From positions 1 to 40,548 of the forward strand of contig DATDHU010000146.1 in assembly GCA_036521415.1 (NCBI GenBank): a stretch of DNA of 40,548 nt. The letters run 5' to 3'. This DNA is from DASXMT01 sp036521415. GTDB lineage: Bacteria; Actinomycetota; Acidimicrobiia; Acidimicrobiales; RAAP-2. The notes beneath the pieces are model-generated. The model did no database searches. It was given only the letters and a program-made list of their open reading frames with translations, and had not been told where the DNA came from. Made by a program: the position numbers and the translations under genes. Below, one piece after another: positions 7,191-15,239 of this stretch; position 1 is the first letter of the stretch; each line of letters starts with the position of its first letter.

Positions 7191-8855
7191 TCAGGGGGAT
7201 TCGGGGCGGTGGCGGCGGGCGCCCCGACGGCGAAGCTGTGCGCCAATTGCCGATCGGGCCCGGCTGCGCCGCCCCACGTGGCGGTCATGCATGCGCCGCC
7301 GGATGAGGTCGCGACGTTCCTGCAGCTCCCGGAACGTGATCCGATCCGTCGGGTCGGTGTATCCCATCGCTGCCCGGTAGCCATCGAGGTCGATTGGGAG
7401 GTCCGACAGCTGGACCCCCATTTCCCGAGCGATCCGGTCACCGTAGTTCTCGGAGAAGTAGGTCACGATGGCCAGGACCTCGCCGAGAATATCCACGTCA
7501 GGCGCCATGATGGCCATGGAGCCGTTCAAGAACAGGAGGTTCTTGACGAAGAGCATGAGCTCCTTGGGCAATTTGGCGCCGTAGCCCAAGAGCGCCTTGG
7601 TCACGTCCCGGAGCTGGCCGGCCATCTCGTCCGCGGTCATGCTCGTCGGGTCGCGAGGCGGTCGGTCGAGGGCGAGGTCGGCGATGACTGCCTGGATGTC
7701 CACGTCGGCGGGGAGCGCCCCAAGGTCGCGGAGGGCCTCGACCTGGGTGATCACGTTGTTGGTCGTGGCCCCCACCTGCAGCCGCAGGAAGGCCAGTCGC
7801 TTGGCTTGGCCGAGGCGCCCGGTGATACCGAAGTCGAGCAGCGCCACGGTGCCGTCGCGCTGGACGAGAAGATTTCCGCCGTGCAGGTCGCCGTGGAACA
7901 CGCCGTAGAGGAGCACGCCCTCCAGGAAGGCGATCAGCCCGGCCCGGAGCACGGCAGCGGTATCGATGCCGGCGGCCCGCATGCCGGCTGCGTCCCCCCA
8001 GGCAAAGCCGTCCAGTCGCTCCATGACGAGCACCCGCTTGGTCACCAGGGTGGGGTGGGGCCGGGGGACGACGATGGAACGCTGGTCGGTGTCGGCCAGG
8101 ATGTGGGCGATATCGAGCATGTTCTGGGCTTCGAGCCGGAAGTCGAGCTCCTCGACGATGGTCTCGGCGAACAGGTCGACCAGAGCAGGAGGATTGGTCA
8201 GGGCCGCGACGGGAATCCGGCCGATGAGCATCGGGGCGATCCAGGACATGGCCGCGATGTCCTGGCGGACCAGCGCCCCCACCCTTCGGCGCTGGACCTT
8301 GACCACCACCCGCTCGCCCGTCCGGAGGGTGGCCGAGTGGACCTGGGCAATCGACGCGGAAGCGATCGGGGTGCTGTCGAAGGACGTGAAGACCTCGGCC
8401 AACGGCCGGCCCAGGTCCTCTTCGATCGTGAGGCGGACATGGGAGAAGGGCTCGGGGGGCACCCGGTCGCGGAGCAGCCGGAACTCGGCGACCAGCTCCT
8501 CGGGGAACACGCCCTCGCCGGCGGAGAGGATCTGGCCCAGCTTGATGTAGGTCGGCCCGAGCGTCTCGAAGGCAGGTCGGAGCCGGCGGGACAGGCCGGT
8601 CCGGGATCGATCCGTCCCTCGCTCCCGGAGCGCCCACAGGCCGAGGGCCCACCCGAGGTGGGCACCCACCCGTAGGGCCCGCCTCCCCGGGGGGAAGCGC
8701 CGCCGCCTGACCAGCCTGGGTGCCTCGGCGGCGACCTTGGAGCGAAGCGTGTCGATGCCGGTCCGCCAGGCCATGCGATCGGGATCGACCAGCCACGGGC
8801 CCACCGGGGAGAAAGCGCCGACGTCCAGGTCGTTGACAGAAGGCTTCGTGGTCAT
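7191..8855 (-). CDS. ABC1/UbiB-family atypical kinase-like protein
   Basis: The 554-residue protein is a UbiB/ABC1/ADCK-family atypical protein kinase-like ATPase. Visible hallmarks are the KxGQ motif (KLGQ, 105-108), the Ala-rich nucleotide loop ASASIAQVHSA, the lysine in VVVKVQ (about 186), HGDLHGGN (321-328) as catalytic loop and DFG (341-343). Family members support isoprenoid-quinone or other lipid metabolism by poorly understood means. The C-terminus is Arg-rich and lacks the paired membrane helices found in some relatives. It starts at ATG 8855, only 27 bases after fabF, so it may be the last gene of the fatty-acid operon. The substrate is unknown. Confidence 0.9.
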   Translation of the reverse strand: MTTKPSVNDLDVGAFSPVGPWLVDPDRMAWRTGIDTLRSKVAAEAPRLVRRRRFPPGRRALRVGAHLGWALGLWALRERGTDRSRTGLSRRLRPAFETLGPTYIKLGQILSAGEGVFPEELVAEFRLLRDRVPPEPFSHVRLTIEEDLGRPLAEVFTSFDSTPIASASIAQVHSATLRTGERVVVKVQRRRVGALVRQDIAAMSWIAPMLIGRIPVAALTNPPALVDLFAETIVEELDFRLEAQNMLDIAHILADTDQRSIVVPRPHPTLVTKRVLVMERLDGFAWGDAAGMRAAGIDTAAVLRAGLIAFLEGVLLYGVFHGDLHGGNLLVQRDGTVALLDFGITGRLGQAKRLAFLRLQVGATTNNVITQVEALRDLGALPADVDIQAVIADLALDRPPRDPTSMTADEMAGQLRDVTKALLGYGAKLPKELMLFVKNLLFLNGSMAIMAPDVDILGEVLAIVTYFSENYGDRIAREMGVQLSDLPIDLDGYRAAMGYTDPTDRITFRELQERRDLIRRRMHDRHVGRRSRARSAIGAQLRRRGARRHRPESP

Positions 8856-8882
8856 GCGCCCATCGGCGGCGTGGTCACCCGG

Positions 8883-10079
8883 CTAGGCAGGCGAGATGAC
8901 CAGGCAGCCATTGTGGCCGCCGAAACCAAAGGAGTTGGAGAGCACCGGCCTCGGCTCCCATGGCCGGGCCTTCCCGGATACGACCTCGATGTGGATATCG
9001 GGATCGGGCTCCTCGTAACCGGCGGTCGGGGGGATCAGACCCTTGTCGATCGTCAGCACAACGGCGACCGCCTCGATGGCCCCTGCGGCGCCGAGCCCGT
9101 GTCCGGTGATGCCCTTGGTCGAGGTCACCGGCGGGGCAGACCCGCTGAACACCTTGACGATGGCTTCGGCTTCGGCTCTGTCGTTCAACGGGGTCGACGT
9201 GCCGTGGGCATTGATGTGGCCGATGCCGGCCGGTGTCAACTCGGCGTCCTCGATGGCCAGCTCCATGCAGGCGGCGGCACCGGCGCCACTCGGGACCGGG
9301 GCCACGATGTCGTGGGCATCGGAGGTGCTGGCCGCGCCGGTCAGCTCGCCGTAGATGCGTGCGCCGCGGGCGACGGCGTGATCCCATTCCTCGAGCACCA
9401 AGGCGCCGGCGCCCTCGGTGATCACGAACCCGTCCCGCCGGATGTCGAAGGGCCGGGAGTTGCCCGACGTCGACAGCGCCGTCATGTTGGCGAAGGCGGC
9501 GATCCCCACTTCGGTCATGGCCGCCTCGGCGCCGCCGCCGATGGCCACGTCGCACCGACCCGAGGCCACCAGGCGGGCGGCGTAGCCGATGCTGTGGGTC
9601 CCGGCCGCACAGGCGGTGGTGATGGTCTCCGACGGCCCCGTCCATCCCGCTCGGATCGACACTCGGGCCGCCCCGGCATTGGACATCATCATGGGGACCA
9701 GGCGGGGGGACACGCGTCGGGCCCCCTTTTCGCCATACACCAGCGTCTGGGCTTGCAGGGTCTCGAAGCCGCCGACCCCGGTCCCCATGACAACACCGGA
9801 TCGGGCAGGGTCGGCACCCAGCTCGCCGGCGTCCTCGAGCGCCATCTCGGCCGCAGCCACCGAGAACTGGGCGAACCGGTCCACCTGCCGCGCCTCTTTC
9901 GGGTTGAACCAGGCGGTGGCGTCGAAATCGGGCACGCGTCGTTCGCCGACCGGCGGAGCGCTGTTCAACCCCGTCCACAGCGCCTCGACGCCCACGCCGC
10001 AGCACGACACCGCGCCGATACCGGTGATCGCCACCCGGCGGCCGACGAAGGGCCCGGAGGGACCGATTCCCAGCAGCAT
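8883..10079 (-). CDS. fabF: Beta-ketoacyl-ACP synthase II
   Basis: FabF elongates acyl chains by condensing malonyl-ACP with acyl-ACP. The thiolase-fold protein has the full Cys-His-His triad: Cys157 in TTACAAGTHS, His292 in NAHGTSTPLND, and His327 in STKGITGHGLGAAGA. The C-terminus has NSFGFGGHN. At 398 residues it is close to the usual 410. Its ATG at 10079 shares one base with the acpP stop (TGATG), so translation is coupled to the carrier protein it works with. FabF rather than FabB is inferred from operon order and overall motifs. Confidence 0.95.
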   Translation of the reverse strand: MLLGIGPSGPFVGRRVAITGIGAVSCCGVGVEALWTGLNSAPPVGERRVPDFDATAWFNPKEARQVDRFAQFSVAAAEMALEDAGELGADPARSGVVMGTGVGGFETLQAQTLVYGEKGARRVSPRLVPMMMSNAGAARVSIRAGWTGPSETITTACAAGTHSIGYAARLVASGRCDVAIGGGAEAAMTEVGIAAFANMTALSTSGNSRPFDIRRDGFVITEGAGALVLEEWDHAVARGARIYGELTGAASTSDAHDIVAPVPSGAGAAACMELAIEDAELTPAGIGHINAHGTSTPLNDRAEAEAIVKVFSGSAPPVTSTKGITGHGLGAAGAIEAVAVVLTIDKGLIPPTAGYEEPDPDIHIEVVSGKARPWEPRPVLSNSFGFGGHNGCLVISPA

Positions 10080-10318
10080 CAGAGCTTGGCGGAGATCAGG
10101 TCGAAGGCCTGCCCGATGGTCTCGATCCCCTCGAGCTCGGTTTCCTCGACGGTGACGTCGAATGACTCCTCGAGTGCCATCACCAGTTCGACGAGGTCAA
10201 GGCTGTCGGCATCGAGGTCCTCGGCGAACCGGGCTTCTTTGGTCACCTTGTCCGCAGGTACCTGCAGGACCTCGACGGCACACTCACGGAACTTCTCGAA
10301 TGCGTCCTCGTTGCTCAC
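10079..10318 (-). CDS. acpP: Acyl carrier protein
   Basis: This 79-residue acidic four-helix protein has the phosphopantetheine attachment serine, Ser39, in DLDADSLDLVEL. It carries growing acyl chains between FabD, FabH, FabG and FabF encoded around it. The start is GTG 10318. It is supported by a strong AAAGGAGT Shine-Dalgarno at 10325-10332 with 6-base spacing, stronger than those of its neighbours and consistent with the need for high ACP levels. A 138-base gap separates it from fabG upstream; its stop overlaps the fabF start. Confidence 0.97.
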   Translation of the reverse strand: MSNEDAFEKFRECAVEVLQVPADKVTKEARFAEDLDADSLDLVELVMALEESFDVTVEETELEGIETIGQAFDLISAKL

Positions 10319-10456
10319 CGTTGCACTCCTTTTGATGGTTTGTTGGTGCTGCGATCTTCGGGAAGACTCTGATGCCGGATCGGGTGTCGATTGTCAGGTG
10401 TCGAATAGGGCGCATCGGGGTCGATTCCGGCGTTGCGCGCCGCCGGATCTGCGATT

Positions 10457-11224
10457 TTACAGCCCCATGGCCAGTCCACCGTCGACCGGCAGTAGAGCGC
10501 CCGTAATGTAGGCCGCCCCACCCGAGGCCAGGAACCCGACGGCCTCAGCGATCTCTTCGGGCGCCGCCGTCCGTCCGAGGGGGACCAGCGCCTCGAGCTG
10601 GGCCGTGCGATCGTCCCCCAACGCGGTGAGCATGTCGGTATCGGTCAGGCCCGGTGCGACCACATTGACCGTGATCGCCCTGGTCGCGACCTCGCGGGCC
10701 AGGGCGCGGGCCATGCCCACCAACCCCGCTTTGGACGCTCCGTAGTTGACCTGCCCCGGCGAGCCCATGAAGGCACTCACCGACGACACGAGGATGATCC
10801 GACCCCGGTGGAGCCGCAACATCTTGGAGATGGCTCGCTTGCAGACCCGGAAGGCCCCGGTGAGGTTGGTGTCGATCACATCGCCCCACGTCTCGTCGTT
10901 CATCCGCAGGATCAGCGTGTCACGGGTGATGCCCGCATTGGCCACCAGGACCTCGACCGGGCCCCAGGCCTCCTCGACCGCTGAGAAGGCGGCGTCGACC
11001 TGAGCGCTGTCGGTCACATCACAGGTGAGCGAGAGGAAGCGGCCGGACACGTCACCGGGATCGGCGACGACGCCCTCGATGGCACCGCCGCGGGAGGTCA
11101 CCGCCACGCGGTCGCCTCGCTCGAGGAACCACCGCGCACAGGCCAGACCGATGCCCCGGGAGCCACCGGTGATCAAGACGACTCGGCTGTCGGTCGTCTC
11201 AGCGGTTGATCCGGCCGCCGTCAC
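10457..11224 (-). CDS. fabG: 3-oxoacyl-ACP reductase
   Basis: FabG is the NADPH-dependent short-chain dehydrogenase that reduces 3-oxoacyl-ACP. The 255-residue Rossmann protein has the cofactor motif TGGSRGIG (19-26), NAG at 96-98, Asn120, the serine in LVSSVS (about 148) and the catalytic pair Tyr161/Lys165 in YGASK. It ends in ITGALLPVDGG, typical of FabG. The start is GTG 11224. The position between fabH and acpP supports a role in fatty-acid synthesis rather than another SDR reaction. The gap to fabH (11225-11316) contains tandem repeats. Confidence 0.94.
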   Translation of the reverse strand: MTAAGSTAETTDSRVVLITGGSRGIGLACARWFLERGDRVAVTSRGGAIEGVVADPGDVSGRFLSLTCDVTDSAQVDAAFSAVEEAWGPVEVLVANAGITRDTLILRMNDETWGDVIDTNLTGAFRVCKRAISKMLRLHRGRIILVSSVSAFMGSPGQVNYGASKAGLVGMARALAREVATRAITVNVVAPGLTDTDMLTALGDDRTAQLEALVPLGRTAAPEEIAEAVGFLASGGAAYITGALLPVDGGLAMGL

Positions 11225-11254
11225 AGTGATTCCTGGGGGAGATGGCGCTCCGTA

Positions 11255-11327
11255 CCGCTCACGGGCGCTGTATCCCGCTCACGAGCCCCGTCCCGCTCAC
11301 GGGCGCTGCATCCCGCTCACGAGCCCC
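11255..11327. repeat. 35-bp direct repeat, two copies, spanning the fabH stop
   Basis: Two 35-bp units (11255-11289 and 11293-11327) differ at one base (T or C in GCTGYATCCC). Each contains two related cores, CCGCTCACGGGC and CCGCTCACGAGC, so four cores occur with 18-20 bp spacing. The second unit includes the last codons and stop of fabH, which suggests local duplication of the fabH 3' end. The function, if any, is unknown. Confidence 0.8.
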
Positions 11328-12249
11328 AACGGATCACCGTGCTACCCCAGGACATCCCGGCGCCGAACCCCGAGAGCAGGACGAGGTCATCGGGCTGCAG
11401 CCGGCCGGCGTCGGCGATCTCGGTCAGGGCCAGCGGTACGGATGCGGCCGACGTGTTGCCCGTTCGGGCCACGGTCACGGCCGTGCGGTCGGAGGGGATG
11501 CCGATCCGTTGTGCCGCTGCTTCGATGATCCGGAGGTTGGCCTGGTGGGGAATGAACATGGCGATGTCGTCCGGCGTGCACTTGGCCCGTTCCAACGCCA
11601 CCGTCGCCGAGTCCACGGTCAGGCGCACGGCCCGGCGGAACACCTCCCTGCCCTCCATGGTCAGGTAGCCCCCCCGATCGGCTTGCAAGATCGAGCGGGC
11701 GGAGCCGTCCACCCCCAGGTCCCAGGACAAGAAGCGATCTTCACCGGGGATCGATTCGAGGACCACCGCGCCGGCTCCGTCCCCGAACAGGACGGCGGTC
11801 GAGCGGTCGGACGGGTCGATGATCGTGGTCAGGGTGTCGCTCCCGATGACCAGCACCCGCGACATCGCCCCGGTGGCCAGCGCGCCGTACCCGGCAAAGA
11901 GCCCGTAGACGAACCCGGCACAGGCGGCATTCAAGTCGTAGGCACCGCCGGACAGGCCCAGTGCATGGTGGACGGCGACGGCGTTCGCCGGCATGGTCTG
12001 ATCGGGAGTGGTGGTGCACAGCACCAGGAGATCGATCGTGCTCGGATCGACGCCGGAGCACTCGAGCGCGGCCCGACCCGCCTCGATCGACAGGGCCCCG
12101 GTGGTGCTGCCGATACGTCGTTCCTCGATGCCGGTCCTCTCGGTGATCCACTCGGCGGTGGTGTCGAGCCGGCCGGCGAAATCGTCGTTGGTCACGACGG
12201 TGGCCGGGAGTGCCCCGCCCCACCCCGTGATTGCCGCTCCAACGCTCAT
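11317..12249 (-). CDS. fabH: Beta-ketoacyl-ACP synthase III
   Basis: FabH starts fatty-acid chains by condensing an acyl-CoA primer with malonyl-ACP. The 310-residue protein has Cys110 in LNAACAGFVYGL, His235 in FIPHQANLRI and Asn265 in GNTSAAS, which form the complete Cys-His-Asn triad. TGIEERRI and GDGAGAVVL are also typical. The start at ATG 12249 overlaps the fabD stop by four bases (ATGA). A perfect AGGAGGT Shine-Dalgarno lies at 12255-12261 inside the fabD end. Its own stop lies inside a 35-bp repeat. The primer (acetyl or branched acyl) cannot be told from sequence. Confidence 0.96.
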   Translation of the reverse strand: MSVGAAITGWGGALPATVVTNDDFAGRLDTTAEWITERTGIEERRIGSTTGALSIEAGRAALECSGVDPSTIDLLVLCTTTPDQTMPANAVAVHHALGLSGGAYDLNAACAGFVYGLFAGYGALATGAMSRVLVIGSDTLTTIIDPSDRSTAVLFGDGAGAVVLESIPGEDRFLSWDLGVDGSARSILQADRGGYLTMEGREVFRRAVRLTVDSATVALERAKCTPDDIAMFIPHQANLRIIEAAAQRIGIPSDRTAVTVARTGNTSAASVPLALTEIADAGRLQPDDLVLLSGFGAGMSWGSTVIRWGS

Positions 12250-13505
12250 GCGTTACCTCCTGGTACGCGGATCCAGACCACCGGTTGCCCTTCGACCACC
12301 CGCTCACCCCGTACGGCCAGCCATCGGACCAGTATCCCCTCGAAGGGTGTTCTGACGTCCGTGGTTCCGGCGACCGTCCCGACCCTGTCACCCACGGCCA
12401 GGAGGGAACCCGGCTCGGCGCCCTCCCCGCTTCCCGGGGCGGCAGTAGCCGCGGCCAGCGCGGTGGTCTCCAGCGCGGCCAGTGCGGCGTCGGGCTCGAA
12501 CACACCCGCAGCGGGGCTGACGATCACCCGCTCCGAGGTGTAGAGGTGCTCACCCTGGTGGGCCGGCGACCGTGCGTTCCACACCTCGTGGCCGGCCACG
12601 GCGTCCATGAGCTTGTCGAGGTCCTCGGGGACCGTGATCGTCACGGCGCGCAGGTCGGGGACCGTGCGTCGTATCAGCCCGGTGAGCACGCCGCCGGGTC
12701 CAAGCTCGATGACAGCCGACGCGCCCCGTCCGGCCAGGGTCTCGAGCGTCTGGCGCCAACGGACCGGGCTGCACAGCTGGGCGGAGAGGAGGCCCGGCCA
12801 CTCTGCCGGGTCGGTGTGGACCCGGGCGTCCACGTTGGCCACCACGGGAACCTCGGGCGAATGGAATTCGACGTTGGCGAGGGCCTTGCGGAGCCTGGAC
12901 CGGGCCGGGAGCATGAGGGCGGTGTGGAACGCGCCCGAGACCGGGATGGGGAGGACCTTCCGAGCTCCGAGCTCCTTGGCCCGCTTGGTTGCGGCCGCCA
13001 CACCTTGGACCGTCCCGGCGATCACGACCTGACCCGGGGCGTTGTAGTTGGCCACCCAGACGTCGTCCTCGGCTCGCTGGCACGCCGCCTCGGCATCGTC
13101 GTCCGAGATCCCGAGCATGGCCGCCATCGTCCCGGGCTGCTCATCGGCCGCGAACTGCATGGCGTCGCCCCGTTCCATGACCAGGCGGGTCCCGTCGGCG
13201 AAGGACAGCGATCCCGACGCCACCAGGGCGGTGTACTCACCCAGGCTGTGGCCGGCACACGCGGCAGGGGACAGGCCCAGGCGCTCGACCGCGTCGAGCA
13301 CGACCAGGCTCATCACGAATGTGGCCAGTTGGGCATTGCCCGTCTGGGTCAGCTCTTCCATCGGCGCTTCCAGGAGGAGGGCGGTCAGATCACGCCCCGC
13401 CGTCTCCGATGCTTCGGCGGTTACCTCCCACGAGGGATGGTCAACCCAGGCACGCCCCATGCCTGACCGCTGCGACCCCTGCCCGGGGAAGGTGAAGGCC
13501 AACAC
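12246..13505 (-). CDS. fabD: Malonyl-CoA:ACP transacylase fused to a lysine-free biotinyl/lipoyl-like domain
   Basis: Residues 1 to about 305 form a complete FabD: GQGSQ (8-12), the nucleophile Ser87 in GHSLGE, Arg in MERGDAMQ, and His194 in SGAFHTALM. It moves malonyl groups from CoA to ACP. The protein runs to 419 residues, about 100 longer than usual. The extension reads VIVSPAAGVFEP, then an Ala/Gly linker, then VGDRVGTVAG, TPFEGILV and GERVVEGQPVVWI, a pattern like the BCCP biotinyl domain. The lysine hairpin (normally MKM) is missing and there is no lysine after Lys298, so biotin or lipoate cannot be attached. The start is GTG 13505 with GAGGAG a few bases upstream. It is the first gene of the fab operon. 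Confidence 0.93.
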   Translation of the reverse strand: MLAFTFPGQGSQRSGMGRAWVDHPSWEVTAEASETAGRDLTALLLEAPMEELTQTGNAQLATFVMSLVVLDAVERLGLSPAACAGHSLGEYTALVASGSLSFADGTRLVMERGDAMQFAADEQPGTMAAMLGISDDDAEAACQRAEDDVWVANYNAPGQVVIAGTVQGVAAATKRAKELGARKVLPIPVSGAFHTALMLPARSRLRKALANVEFHSPEVPVVANVDARVHTDPAEWPGLLSAQLCSPVRWRQTLETLAGRGASAVIELGPGGVLTGLIRRTVPDLRAVTITVPEDLDKLMDAVAGHEVWNARSPAHQGEHLYTSERVIVSPAAGVFEPDAALAALETTALAAATAAPGSGEGAEPGSLLAVGDRVGTVAGTTDVRTPFEGILVRWLAVRGERVVEGQPVVWIRVPGGNA

Positions 13506-13725
13506 CGACGACTCCTCTCGAACGCGACCGAACCATTCGATCGCATTGGCGAGTCAAGTGTGACACGGCGGTGCTGGGGTGTTCCGCTTACCGTCCAGTC
13601 ACCAGGGTCTCGCTGGCGTCTGGTCGCCCCGGGGGGAGCCGGTGGGTGCCGGTGCTCCTAGCGGTGCTCCAGTCGAGAACCGACACGACAACCGACGGCT
13701 GGGTCGGGGGACTGGCGGGCCCTGA

Positions 13726-14814
13726 TCAGCCCGGCGAAGGGAACGTGCCCGCTTGGGCCACGAAGGGGCCGCTGCTGTTCCAACCAATACGAACCGCCTC
13801 GGCAGGCCTCATGAATGGATAGGAGGGCGCGGCGCTGTACCAGGGGTTGTAGAGCAACCAGAGACTGCCATCGTCGGCGGCGAAGGCGGTTTCCTCCCCA
13901 GGACCCGGCCCTTGCGAGTTGGAGGCGACCAACGGGTTCGGCGAAACGTCGGTGCACGGCCCGAGCGGACCGACGCACTGGGCGACCCCCATGGCGTAGT
14001 CAGGAGCGGCGAACCCGCTGGCCGAGTAAAAGAGGTACACCGCGCCCGATGGTGAGAGCACCATCTGCGGCGCCTCGATCAAGGAGTGCTGCCACGTTTG
14101 GTCCGCCTGGTAGATCCGCACCGGGGTTCCGGTGAGTTCCAATCCATTGTTGGAAAGGGGCTGTGCCCATGTCGCAGGTATACCGGATCCAGGAGTGGAA
14201 TTGTTGTCCGACTTCCAGATCAGGTAGTTCGGATGAGACGGACCGTTGACGCCCGCTGGGTCTACGAATACCTCGGCATCGATATCGCCGCCTTCGGTGC
14301 GGTTGCAGATGAAGCGGTTCGGCAGTGACGTGTATGGGCCAGCCGGAGACTTGGCGGTCGCAACGGCGACGCAATGCTGTACGGGGACGGCGCCGCGCAG
14401 TGTCGGTGAGTAGTACATCACATAGGTGCTACCGAACTTGTGTATCGACGGCGCCCACTCCAGGCCATCGTGGTTCGCCGGGGTTGCCCACGACGGCATC
14501 GACGCAAGGGCTTCCTTGGGCTTCGACCAGTGACCCGAGGTCCCGACGAGCATCGGGATCTTGAGGGTCGAGCCAAACGCAGTCGACGTGAACAGGTAGT
14601 ACTTTCCCTGTCCGGAAAGTACAAACGGATCAGGTAGGTCGATGGGCGCCGATGCCATGACGATCCCGGGCGTATCGGGAGTAGTCGTCGGGGTCGGCTC
14701 GGGAGCTGTGGCGCCCTCGGCGGTACCCGTCAGCGTGAGCACAGCCAAGAGGGCGAGCAGGGTCACGGCCAAGGACAGCCGGGGTGTCCGGCTTCGTGCC
14801 CAGCGTTGCAGCAT
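13726..14814 (-). CDS. Secreted GH43-like five-bladed propeller glycosidase
   Basis: The 362-residue protein begins with a Sec signal peptide (basic stretch, LAVTLLALLAVLTL, then an Ala-rich cleavage region ending AEGA) and a Thr/Pro linker. The mature part resembles glycoside hydrolase family 43: LPDPFV with the putative base Asp, WAPSIHKFGSTYVMYYS, a second Asp in GGDIDAEVFVDP, and Glu in LIEAPQM as putative acid. GH43 enzymes mostly cleave arabinose- or xylose-containing glycans; the substrate here is not determined. I chose ATG 14814 because GGAG lies 7 bases upstream and the signal peptide follows directly; the frame stays open to 14901. It sits alone between the fab operon and the envelope cluster. 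Confidence 0.75.
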   Translation of the reverse strand: MLQRWARSRTPRLSLAVTLLALLAVLTLTGTAEGATAPEPTPTTTPDTPGIVMASAPIDLPDPFVLSGQGKYYLFTSTAFGSTLKIPMLVGTSGHWSKPKEALASMPSWATPANHDGLEWAPSIHKFGSTYVMYYSPTLRGAVPVQHCVAVATAKSPAGPYTSLPNRFICNRTEGGDIDAEVFVDPAGVNGPSHPNYLIWKSDNNSTPGSGIPATWAQPLSNNGLELTGTPVRIYQADQTWQHSLIEAPQMVLSPSGAVYLFYSASGFAAPDYAMGVAQCVGPLGPCTDVSPNPLVASNSQGPGPGEETAFAADDGSLWLLYNPWYSAAPSYPFMRPAEAVRIGWNSSGPFVAQAGTFPSPG

Positions 14815-15239
14815 GCAAGAGCTCCACTTCTTCAGGTAAGTCCGACAAACCGGTACGCCCAGCCGATCGAAGGTCCTACACCCCCTCATGAGCGTCGACA
14901 CCCTCGAACGCGGTGACGATGCGTGCCGCCGATGGGTATCGGCCGCTTCTGGGAGTGGAAGGATACCGGGGCCGGCAAGCCGATTCCAGCCGCGGCGGGC
15001 CTGAATCGCCCGCCATCGCCTCGCGGGCTGTTCGCCGGAACGTTCGCTCGGCGACGGGAAGAGCCTGGTCTATCCGAGTGCCGCCGGTCCCAAGGCCCTT
15101 CTATTGACAGTAGGCGAGTGGTCGTCGTTAAACTACCCACCGTGACCTTCTGATCCTGGGCTGGTTAGCTCGATCTACCTCAATTACTCCGATTTTTTGA
15201 CGAGAACTTTGGTTTGACGAGACTTGAAGCGGGGCATCA
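14815..15239. other. Divergent intergenic region with a sigma-70-type promoter
   Basis: These 425 bases separate the minus-strand glycosidase from the plus-strand envelope cluster. The right part (about 15100-15235) is clearly richer in A and T than its surroundings. It holds a TTGACA/TTAAAC promoter and two copies of TTTGACGAGA (15196-15205 and 15213-15222, 17-bp period) just before the next gene. I see no convincing gene here. Confidence 0.5.
15104..15133 (+). promoter_or_regulatory. TTGACA-N18-TTAAAC promoter of the envelope cluster
   Basis: A perfect -35 hexamer TTGACA (15104-15109) is followed after 18 bases by TTAAAC (15128-15133; TAAACT one base later is the alternative). The predicted transcript starts near 15140, leaving a leader of about 100 nucleotides before ATG 15240. 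It is the most canonical promoter visible in the window. Confidence 0.55.

Noticed and set aside
12270..12520. Functional biotin carboxyl carrier domain at the end of FabD
   Set aside because: No lysine is present after residue 298, so a biotinylated carrier is impossible; kept only as a BCCP-like fold.
13529..13557. TTGACT as -35 of a fabD promoter on the minus strand
   Set aside because: No acceptable -10 hexamer lies 16-19 bases downstream, so the promoter is not called.
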